In this document: positions 22,825-30,010 of the stretch, one piece after another
Numbering within the stretch: the first letter of the stretch is position 1
Layout: each line of letters opens with the position of its first letter
Assembly (NCBI GenBank): GCA_023136155.1
Contig: JAGLRT010000009.1
Span: 1-41,521 of the forward strand
Source of the DNA: Methanosarcinales archaeon
GTDB lineage: Archaea > Halobacteriota > Methanosarcinia > Methanosarcinales > Methanocomedenaceae
Length of the DNA stretch: 41,521 bases
Direction of reading: 5' to 3'
The notes under the pieces: model-generated
Told to the model about the DNA's origin: nothing
What the model saw: the letters and a program-made list of their open reading frames with translations, nothing else
Databases searched by the model: none
Program-made: the position numbers and the translations under genes

Positions 22825-23883
22825 CTATGATGGCAATATGAAAATAATTTCCTCCATGAGAATGACCCTGACGTCTTCACCGCCCGTACCTGTGAAGTGC
22901 ACAGGTTTTTTAATTGTCACTTGTTTGAACGTTGAGGGATGCATTACCTGCACCATATCATGTTCCACCGAGACCACTACTGCATTCTCGGCTTCGTCCA
23001 CATCAGCCACCTTATTTGCGTTTTTCAATCTATCAGTGTGCTCAGAAAATTCCAGCCCCGATTCCAGATATAGTCCGTTTGTCATTTTTGCAGAACGGTT
23101 GACCAGTACAGTATCCTTCCCTACATTGATTATGTCGCCGGGTACTAACCTTGGCAGCCTGAGACTATATGTTACCCTGTAAATGTCCTTGCCATCCTTC
23201 TTACCTGCCAATGTAGGGGATTCCGAATACGTGCATCCGAACCGTTCCACAGCCGTGCGAACTGCCTGTCTTGCAGTACTGTTGGAACCCAGGTATATAT
23301 CCGTTCCCTCTGGCAATTCCTGGGCATTGCTGATAAATGCAAATCGGTCTCCCCGCTGGTTCTGCCGCTCAACCACTCTATCTATCAGTTTTACCATCTG
23401 CTGCTGCTCATGCTCATCCGGGAAACGGCCCTCTGCTCGTATCTGTACTATTGCTTCGTAGTACCCTCCTGCCATACGGCTGCAGGCATCGCATGTCTCC
23501 TTTGAGATACGAACTTCAGTATTAAGTTGCGATTCTGCTTTAACACCTTTAATGTCGGCTGTTACTGTTATCTGTGCACGGTATATTGAAGCGTTGCTGT
23601 TGGTTAGTGAAATGGATGTAGTAACATCATGTGCTTGAAAGTCAATTTTCAGTTTCTGTTTGATGACGTCACGCATTAAATATTCTATTTCATAGTTCGG
23701 GTCTTCCCAGTGCTTACCTTTTTTCACAGATCCGCACATAGGACAGATATTAGCATGAATCACTAGTGGAATGCTGGCCAGGGTTACGGTCTCAAGGAAA
23801 CAGTTCCTGCACCTGCCGTCAATCTGGTGTTTGGTGGGACGGCCACACACGGGACATGGCACATTATTCATGGTGTTAATCAT
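22825..23883 (-). CDS. NMD3 family protein
   Basis: Archaeal homologue of NMD3, the eukaryotic 60S ribosomal subunit export adaptor; archaeal members are thought to act in large-subunit maturation. The N-terminus has treble-clef-like cysteine pairs: CPVCG and CRNCF, then CPMCGS, with a further CDACSR pair near residue 130. The basic central part and the C-terminal beta-rich domain (VPGDIINVGKDTVLVNRSAK) agree with the family. An ATG at 23928 in the same frame would add 15 residues without resemblance; I chose the ATG at 23883, and 23871 is also possible. No strong ribosome binding site is seen at any of the three. Confidence 0.8.
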   Translation of the reverse strand: MINTMNNVPCPVCGRPTKHQIDGRCRNCFLETVTLASIPLVIHANICPMCGSVKKGKHWEDPNYEIEYLMRDVIKQKLKIDFQAHDVTTSISLTNSNASIYRAQITVTADIKGVKAESQLNTEVRISKETCDACSRMAGGYYEAIVQIRAEGRFPDEHEQQQMVKLIDRVVERQNQRGDRFAFISNAQELPEGTDIYLGSNSTARQAVRTAVERFGCTYSESPTLAGKKDGKDIYRVTYSLRLPRLVPGDIINVGKDTVLVNRSAKMTNGLYLESGLEFSEHTDRLKNANKVADVDEAENAVVVSVEHDMVQVMHPSTFKQVTIKKPVHFTGTGGEDVRVILMEEIIFILPS

Positions 23884-24006
23884 GTTGTGGTTTGTTATTA
23901 TGGGTTTCGATTGTATCGATGCCCGCATTAGTCCACATTACAATAAATTGGTTACACAATTCCGATTAATTAGAAATTTTTATAACTCATAGCCACATAT
24001 TCCACC

Positions 24007-24015
24007 TTTATATTA
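24007..24015 (+). promoter_or_regulatory. TATA box of the PCNA-PriL operon
   Basis: TTTATATTA at 24007-24015 would place the transcript start at about 24035, just before the GGAGG ribosome binding site at 24040-24044 and the ATG at 24051. Confidence 0.5.
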
Positions 24016-24050
24016 CCACATGTTTCCCTTATCAGGGACGGAGGCATTAC

Positions 24051-24788
24051 ATGTTCAAGGCTATTATAGAATCTGAAAAACTAAAAGAAACCATTGAATC
24101 CGTTTCAAGTATTGTTGATGAAGCTAAACTTAACCTGACTCCGGAAGGCCTGACCATACGGGCTGTGGATCCTGCCAATGTGGCAATGGTATCTATGACC
24201 ATGAAATCCAGCGCTTTTGAGGAATTCACAGCTACAGACGGTGAACTGGGTGTGGACTTGAACCGGCTCAACGATATTATGAGTATGGCTGAAAAGGCAG
24301 AGACTGTGGAACTTGAACTGGATGAAGAATCCCACAAACTGGTGATACGGATGAGCGGCCTGACCTATAAGATCGCATTGCTCGACCCCGCATCCATACG
24401 CAAGGAACCAAAAATACCGCAACTGGAACTTCCAGCATCAATCATATTATCGGGCAGTGACATGAAACGTGCTGTAAAGGCTGCAGAAAAGGTATCAGAC
24501 CATATAAGCATGGGTGTGGATGGTGAGACGTTCTATCTTGAAGCAGAAGGTGATTCGGACAGGATGCGTCTTGACATGCTCAAGGACCAGCTTATCGGTA
24601 TGAAGTCAGGAGATGCGCATTCCCTTTTTTCACTTGATTACTTATCAGATATGATAAAATCTGCAGGTAAGGCCAATGAGATCACTCTTGAACTGGGCAA
24701 GGACTTTCCTGTTAAGATCAATTTCAAGATAGCAGGTGGCAGCGGTGATGTGAATTACCTGCTTGCACCCAGGATAGAGTCGGATTAA
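24051..24788 (+). CDS. pcn: DNA polymerase sliding clamp (PCNA)
   Basis: Ring-forming processivity clamp that tethers DNA polymerases, ligase and FEN1 to DNA. The 245-aa length is normal for PCNA. It starts MFKAIIESEKLKETIESVSS, and shows LTPEGLTIRAVDPANVAMVSM (the first-strand block), DLNRLNDIMSMA in the centre, and ends in NYLLAPRIESD, where the LAPR(I) sequence forms part of the client-binding C-terminus. It lies 6 nt before priL, so clamp and primase subunit share a transcript, and it is divergent from the NMD3-Taw2 pair. Confidence 0.97.
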   Translation: MFKAIIESEKLKETIESVSSIVDEAKLNLTPEGLTIRAVDPANVAMVSMTMKSSAFEEFTATDGELGVDLNRLNDIMSMAEKAETVELELDEESHKLVIRMSGLTYKIALLDPASIRKEPKIPQLELPASIILSGSDMKRAVKAAEKVSDHISMGVDGETFYLEAEGDSDRMRLDMLKDQLIGMKSGDAHSLFSLDYLSDMIKSAGKANEITLELGKDFPVKINFKIAGGSGDVNYLLAPRIESD

Positions 24789-24794
24789 TCCTTA

Positions 24795-25901
24795 ATGTAC
24801 ATAATGGATGTAGTGAAACTATCTTCTTATCCATTTTTAACCCAGGCAGCAGCACATGTTGCACAGATGGACTCGTCCATAGATGATATTGTAACATCCA
24901 AAGCTTACGGCATACCTCGTAGCCGGGCCAGGTCAAGGGTCGTCCAGTCCATCATGGGGGCGATTGAGAAAGACGACACCAAACCGGATGTTGCAGAACT
25001 GCTCTCCTATCCCATTGCCCGGATTTTAGTTTCATGTATAGACGATGCTTTTTTGACACGGCGTTATGCCCTTGCAGAGGCAAAGTTTGCCAATGCCAGG
25101 ATGCAAAAAGTGAATGATTATGGTACATTGCTGGAGATTGGCGCGGATTTTAACATTAATGCCAGTATTTCTGACAAAGGGTTCCAGATACATTTTACCG
25201 ATTATATCAGGGGTGCTGCCGGAATGCGGGCACTTAACTGGAAACTGGTGAACCGCAGGCTTAAATCGGGTTTTGTCAACATCACAAAGGAAGAATATGC
25301 ACGCTTGCTGCAGGAAGGTATCAGGGTGCGCATATTTAATTCATTGCCTCTCGCCGTGCCTGAGGGTTTCTGCCAGGCTCTTGAAGAATATATTGTTGAG
25401 ATTAAGACCTGCCTGGAACACAGCAAGAAAGAGTTTGGTGAGGAGGGCTTTGGTGAGATGGAACCGGGAAGTTTTCCGCCGTGTATCAAACATCTATTGT
25501 CAAGTGCCCAGGCCGGTGTAAATCTTTCACATTCAGCCAGATTTGCGTTGACTTCATTTTTGCTTAACATTGATCTTTCAGTGGACCAGATAATCCAGTT
25601 ATTTGGCGTGTCGCCTGATTTTAATGAAGAGATGACACGGTATCAGGTAGAACATATCGCAGGTGGTACTGGTACATCCTATAAACCACCGTCATGTTCC
25701 ACCATGATCACATATGGTAATTGTATGGGCAAGGATGTCTTGTGCAGGGAGATAGGTCACCCGCTGAACTATTACAGGAAAAAGAAAAAGATAGTAGCCA
25801 GTGAGACTGACAGCATAGTTGTCGAAGAGAAATCGGCATCGTCAAATGAACAATCCGTACATTCGGATGAATCATCACATACAGCAAAGGGGCATCCTTA
25901 A
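24795..25901 (+). CDS. priL: DNA primase large subunit PriL
   Basis: Regulatory subunit of the archaeal-eukaryotic primase that works with PriS to make primers. The N-terminus (LSSYPFLTQAAAHVAQ) and the C-terminal Fe-S domain match the family. The four 4Fe-4S cysteines are visible at 230 (PPCI), 301 (PSCST), 310 (GNC) and 317 (VLC). The last 40 residues after NYYRKKKK are polar, rich in Ser and Glu, and probably disordered. An ATG at 24804 is an equally good start. The close spacing to pcn implies an operon; priS is not in the window. Confidence 0.93.
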   Translation: MYIMDVVKLSSYPFLTQAAAHVAQMDSSIDDIVTSKAYGIPRSRARSRVVQSIMGAIEKDDTKPDVAELLSYPIARILVSCIDDAFLTRRYALAEAKFANARMQKVNDYGTLLEIGADFNINASISDKGFQIHFTDYIRGAAGMRALNWKLVNRRLKSGFVNITKEEYARLLQEGIRVRIFNSLPLAVPEGFCQALEEYIVEIKTCLEHSKKEFGEEGFGEMEPGSFPPCIKHLLSSAQAGVNLSHSARFALTSFLLNIDLSVDQIIQLFGVSPDFNEEMTRYQVEHIAGGTGTSYKPPSCSTMITYGNCMGKDVLCREIGHPLNYYRKKKKIVASETDSIVVEEKSASSNEQSVHSDESSHTAKGHP

Positions 25902-25995
25902 AAGGTTAGGATACATTTAAGTCAAATAGCCATACAATTAGATTAATAGAAATTGAAGTGGGGTTGAAAATTATACAAAGGTCATAGTAATAGAA

Positions 25996-26010
25996 AGAAA
26001 CCTTTAAATC
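25996..26010 (+). promoter_or_regulatory. BRE/TATA-like element upstream of tRNA-Lys
   Basis: The purine-rich AGAAA directly followed by CCTTTAAATC resembles a BRE plus TATA box. A transcript from it would start near 26030-26035 at GGCGCTACG, over 110 nt before the tRNA. A nearer box for the tRNA itself may be TTTAACTAA at about 26127-26135. The leader between them has only a weak hairpin (TGCAA...TTGCA) and no ORF that I can support. Confidence 0.35.
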
Positions 26011-26149
26011 TAATGTATGTATTATAGGGCGCTACGTCAGCAAAGTCTCCCTAGTATATAGATCGGTGAATAATTGGACTGCAAAAAATTTTCATTGCAA
26101 TATTTCCGTACAGGTTTAAGTGTAGGTTTAACTAATGCTGAATATAAGA

Positions 26150-26255
26150 GGGCTCGTAGCTCAGACAGGCAGAGCACCTGGCTTTTAAGGTGCATGGATG
26201 TTCCCATGCATTTGAAGATACCAGATGGTCGTGGGTTCAAATCCCTCCGAGCCCG
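26150..26255 (+). tRNA. tRNA-Lys (anticodon TTT) with a 32-nt intron
   Basis: Cloverleaf: acceptor GGGCTCG/CGAGCCC with discriminator G at 26255, D stem GCTC/GAGC, anticodon stem CCTGG/CCAGA, loop CTTTTAA, T arm GTGGG TTCAAAT CCCTC. Anticodon TTT is at 26184-26186. The intron is 26188-26219, at the canonical position between bases 37 and 38. It can fold into a bulge-helix-bulge: 3-nt bulges TAA and ATA, a 4-bp helix CTTT/GAAG between them, and a hairpin with arms GGTGCATGG and CCATGCATT. Both cuts fall after the second base of a bulge, as the archaeal splicing endonuclease requires. Two mismatches remain in the mature form (C27-A43 and T50-T64). No CCA is encoded. Confidence 0.9.
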
Positions 26256-26297
26256 TTTCTTCCCGCTTCTTATAATTACCCAGGGACGGATGTTGAA

Positions 26298-26543
26298 ATG
26301 AAAAATATGAAAGAATTCAGTCTAATTGGTCATAATATGGTGCCGCAGCATATTTTAATACCGGAAAATGAAGTTAACAAAGTACTGAAAGAATATGGTG
26401 TGGACAAAGAGCAATTACCAAAAATAAAACTTGCAGACCCGGTTATTGTGGAAATTGGTGCAGAAATTGGAGATGTGATTAAAGTAATACGCAACAGCCC
26501 CACAGCAGGAGAGGCTGTTGTTTATAGACTGGTAATTGAATGA
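26298..26543 (+). CDS. rpoH: DNA-directed RNA polymerase subunit H
   Basis: Small RNA polymerase subunit, homologous to the C-terminal domain of eukaryotic RPB5. The 81-aa product contains the family blocks HNMVPQHILIPENEV, LPKIKLADPVI and GAEIGDVIKVIRNSPTAGEA, ending in YRLVIE. The start used is the ATG at 26298 (MKNMKEFSLIGH); the ATG at 26307 is equally possible, and a longer in-frame ORF reaching into the tRNA gene is not credible. It heads the polymerase cluster as in other archaea, about 60 nt before rpoB2. Confidence 0.93.
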   Translation: MKNMKEFSLIGHNMVPQHILIPENEVNKVLKEYGVDKEQLPKIKLADPVIVEIGAEIGDVIKVIRNSPTAGEAVVYRLVIE

Positions 26544-26601
26544 ATTGTGAATATGTTGATTTAAAATTTTATTCTGCCAAAAATCAGGAAGGTGCAAATC
26601 C

Positions 26602-28191
26602 GTGTTGGATAGACAAGTATTGTCCAGAGCTTACTTTACAAGACAAAATATAGTCAGACATCATATTGATTCATTCAATGATTTTCTAGACTATGGACTA
26701 CAAAAGGTCATAAATGAACAGGCAACGATTGAGACTGATATTGAAGATACCTATGTCAGGCTTGGAGAAATAAGGGTTGGAAAGCCCACGGTAAAAGAAG
26801 CTGATGGTGCACAGGACCTATTGTATCCAAATGATGGGCGTCTCAGGAACATCACTTATTCTGCCCCGCTGTTCCTTGAAATGACTATCGTGAAAGGTGA
26901 AACTGAAAACGAACCTGTAGAAGCTGTAATTGGTCAGCTTCCCATTATGTTGATGAGCAAAGGCTGCAACCTGGCCGATATATCTCATGACGAAATGATC
27001 ACAGTTGGGGAAGACCCATTGGATCCAGGTGGATATTTCATAGTCAACGGTACTGAAAGAGTACTAATGACACTGGAAGATTTGGCACCAAATAAAATAT
27101 TTACCGAGTTCGAGGAACGCTACGGAGACAGGATAGAGGTTGCCAAAGTATTCAGTGAACGTCGTGGATACAGGGCACTGGTGGTTGTTGAACGTGGCAG
27201 AAAATCTATTGTTGAGGTAAGTTTCCCTGCAATTTCCGGCCGTCTTTCTTTTATCACATTGATGCGGTCCATGGGTGTTGAGACTGACGAGGATATCGTA
27301 AACATGGTCTCTGACAATCCTGAAGTTATCAAGTTCATGCTTGAAAACCTTGAAGAGGCTGAAGTTCACACAATCGAGGAAGCCATGGAAAAGGTAGGTA
27401 GCCGGGTGGCTGCCGGGCAGACAAGAGAATACCAGATAAAACGAGCAAATTATGTTATAGACCGATACTTGTTGCCCCATCTTGGTAACGAGCCTGCTCA
27501 CCGGCCAGTGAAGGCACAATATCTGGCGAGGATGGCTGAGTCCTGTTTTGAACTGGCACTGGGCAGACGCCAGGCAGATGACAAGGACCATTATTCTAAC
27601 AAACGTCTCAAACTGAGTGGCGACCTGATGGAAGATCTGTTCAGGGTTTCGTTCAACAGACTGGCAAGGGATGTCAAATACCAGCTTGAGAGGGCAAATA
27701 TGCGAAACCGTGACCTCAATGTAATTACTGTTGTCAGGGCAGATGTCCTAACTGAACGATTGGCACATCCACTCGCTACTGGTAATTGGGTTGGCGGCAG
27801 GGCCGGTGTATCACAGTTACTGGACCGAATCGATTACATGGCATCACTTTCACATCTGCGCCGTGTAATATCTCCTTTGTCCAGGGCACAGCCTCATTTC
27901 GAGGCCAGGGATTTGCATCCCACTCAGTGGGGCCGCATCTGTCCATCCGAGACTCCGGAAGGACCTAACTGCGGGCTTGTTAAGAACTTTGCCCAGATGG
28001 TAGAGATATCTACTGAGGTGTTTGATATCAAGGGATTGAAACAGACCATGCACAACCTTGGTGTGGAACCAATAGTAACCCATATTTTGGGTATGGAAGA
28101 GAAACCAGGCACTTACGCCACAGAACTTGAGGCGATTGAAGAATCTCTGGAATACACTGATAATAACGAAGGGGGAGATTCATTTGAATAG
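26602..28191 (+). CDS. rpoB2: DNA-directed RNA polymerase subunit B'' (N-terminal part of B)
   Basis: First half of the split beta-type subunit, 529 aa. Recognisable blocks are the lobe/protrusion region (SKGCNLADISHDEM, GGYFIVNGTERVLM) and the C-terminal fork region ending in HPTQWGRICPSETPEGPNCGL, a universal signature of the second-largest subunit. The first codons are GTG TTG; GTG at 26602 and TTG at 26605 both fit the AAGGTG ribosome binding site. Splitting of rpoB into B'' and B' is typical of euryarchaeal methanogens. The 3' end overlaps the rpoB1 start by 8 nt. Confidence 0.96.
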   Translation: MLDRQVLSRAYFTRQNIVRHHIDSFNDFLDYGLQKVINEQATIETDIEDTYVRLGEIRVGKPTVKEADGAQDLLYPNDGRLRNITYSAPLFLEMTIVKGETENEPVEAVIGQLPIMLMSKGCNLADISHDEMITVGEDPLDPGGYFIVNGTERVLMTLEDLAPNKIFTEFEERYGDRIEVAKVFSERRGYRALVVVERGRKSIVEVSFPAISGRLSFITLMRSMGVETDEDIVNMVSDNPEVIKFMLENLEEAEVHTIEEAMEKVGSRVAAGQTREYQIKRANYVIDRYLLPHLGNEPAHRPVKAQYLARMAESCFELALGRRQADDKDHYSNKRLKLSGDLMEDLFRVSFNRLARDVKYQLERANMRNRDLNVITVVRADVLTERLAHPLATGNWVGGRAGVSQLLDRIDYMASLSHLRRVISPLSRAQPHFEARDLHPTQWGRICPSETPEGPNCGLVKNFAQMVEISTEVFDIKGLKQTMHNLGVEPIVTHILGMEEKPGTYATELEAIEESLEYTDNNEGGDSFE

Positions 28192-29998
28192 AACAAGAGT
28201 TTTCTTGAATGGGGAATTGCTGGGTTACCATAATAGTCCAGAAAAACTGGTTGACAACATTAAGCAGATGCGCCGTTCCGGCGCAGTCCCAAAACAGGTA
28301 AATATAGCATATTATCAGGCAACCAATGAGATTATCATAAATAGTGACAACGGTAGAGCCCGCAGACCTTGCATCATAGTGGAGAATGGAAAACCACTCT
28401 TGAAAGATGGACACATCACACAGTTAAAAAATAAAGAGGTTGTATTTGAAGACCTCATTAAGATGGGACTGGTGGAATATATCGATGCTGAAGAAGAAGA
28501 AAATGTATTTATTGCCGTGGATGAAGTCGACCTGACCCCGGAGAATACACATCTTGAGATAGATCCTGCCCTGATACTGGGTATCTGTACTGGTATGATA
28601 CCTTTCCCGGAGCATAATGCATCGCCCCGGTGCACCATGGGTGCAGGTATGGTAAAGCAGTGCCTGGGTGTACCTATGGTAAATATGAAACTTCGGCCAG
28701 ATACTAGGGGGCACTTGCTACATTACCCACAAAAAGCGTTGGTACATACCCAGACATGTGATGTCATCGGTTTCGATGACAGGCCAGCAGGTCAGAATTT
28801 CGTTGTGGCAGTACTTTCATATGAAGGTTATAATATTGAGGATGCCCTGGTTATCAATAAAGGTAGTATAGAACGGGGTTTAGGCAGAAGTCATTTCTTC
28901 AGGACTATGGACGGTGAAGAAAGACGATATCCAGGTGGTCAGGAGGATAAATTTGAGATACCTGATCAGGAAGTGCGGGGTGCCCGCGGTCCGGAAGTTT
29001 ATTCTCAACTGGATGATGATGGGATAGTAAATCCTGAGATCGTAGTGGATCACAATGATGTGCTCGTCGGCAAGACAAGTCCTCCTCGGTTCCTTGAAGA
29101 ACCAACAGAACTGGGTCTGAGTCCCCAGCAGAGACGCGAGTCAAGTGTTACTATGCGTTCTAATGAAAAAGGCATAGTTGACTCTGTCATTCTCACTGAG
29201 AGCGAGAACGGTGCCAGGCTGACAAAAGTGAAGATAAGAGACCAAAGGGTTCCTGAACTGGGCGATAAGTTTGCATCCAGGCACGGTCAAAAAGGTGTTA
29301 TTGGACTTATAATGCCGTTTGATGATATGCCTTTTAATGAATCAGGTATGGTACCTGACCTTATAATCAATCCCCATGCTATCCCGTCAAGGATGACAGT
29401 TGCGCATGTTCTGGAAATGATTGGAGGAAAAGTAGGCAGTCTTGAAGGCAGGCGCATCAATGGCACTCCATTCTCTGGTGAATCTGAAGTGGATCTGAGG
29501 CTGGCCCTGAAACGCGCAGGTTATTCTCATACCGGCAAGGAAGTGTTCTATGATGGTATTACAGGGAAGCGCATCGAAGCAGATGTGTTTGTCGGTGCTA
29601 TCCTGTATCAGAAACTATACCATATGGTGGCGTCCAAGATACATGCCAGGAGTAGGGGTCCTGTACAGGTGCTTACCAGACAGCCCACTGAAGGGCGGGC
29701 CAGGGAAGGCGGTTTGAGGTTCGGTGAGATGGAACGTGACGTGCTTATCGGGCATGGTGCATCCCTTGCCTTAAAGGAGAGGTTGCTGGACGAATCAGAT
29801 AAAGTCGAACAACTTGTGTGCTCTACCTGTGGAATGATCGCTACCAACGACAAGAGACGAAATGTAACATTCTGTCCCAACTGCGGTGCCGAGATTGGTA
29901 TATACAAGGTGGAGATGAGTTATGCGTTCAAGTTACTTCTGGACGAGATTAAATCGCTGGGTGTAGCTCCCAGGATGGTGCTTGAGGATGCAGTGTAG
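28184..29998 (+). CDS. rpoB1: DNA-directed RNA polymerase subunit B' (C-terminal part of B)
   Basis: Second half of the split beta-type subunit, 604 aa. It holds the hybrid-binding and wall regions (SYEGYNIEDALVINKGSIER, GDKFASRHGQKGVIG) and, near the end, the zinc site CSTCG...CPNCG. The start is a TTG inside the end of rpoB2 (LNRTRVFLNGELLG), chosen because GGGGGAGAT stands a few bases ahead and homologues begin here. An ATG at 28127 in this frame would add 19 residues that only shadow rpoB2. The overlap suggests translational coupling, which would help equal production of the two halves. Confidence 0.95.
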   Translation: MNRTRVFLNGELLGYHNSPEKLVDNIKQMRRSGAVPKQVNIAYYQATNEIIINSDNGRARRPCIIVENGKPLLKDGHITQLKNKEVVFEDLIKMGLVEYIDAEEEENVFIAVDEVDLTPENTHLEIDPALILGICTGMIPFPEHNASPRCTMGAGMVKQCLGVPMVNMKLRPDTRGHLLHYPQKALVHTQTCDVIGFDDRPAGQNFVVAVLSYEGYNIEDALVINKGSIERGLGRSHFFRTMDGEERRYPGGQEDKFEIPDQEVRGARGPEVYSQLDDDGIVNPEIVVDHNDVLVGKTSPPRFLEEPTELGLSPQQRRESSVTMRSNEKGIVDSVILTESENGARLTKVKIRDQRVPELGDKFASRHGQKGVIGLIMPFDDMPFNESGMVPDLIINPHAIPSRMTVAHVLEMIGGKVGSLEGRRINGTPFSGESEVDLRLALKRAGYSHTGKEVFYDGITGKRIEADVFVGAILYQKLYHMVASKIHARSRGPVQVLTRQPTEGRAREGGLRFGEMERDVLIGHGASLALKERLLDESDKVEQLVCSTCGMIATNDKRRNVTFCPNCGAEIGIYKVEMSYAFKLLLDEIKSLGVAPRMVLEDAV

Positions 29999-30010
29999 GG
30001 GGTACTAATA

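Noticed and set aside
26030..26060. Possible second tRNA or tRNA half starting GGGCGCTACGTCAGC
   Set aside because: No cloverleaf can be completed; no matching acceptor strand or T arm follows.
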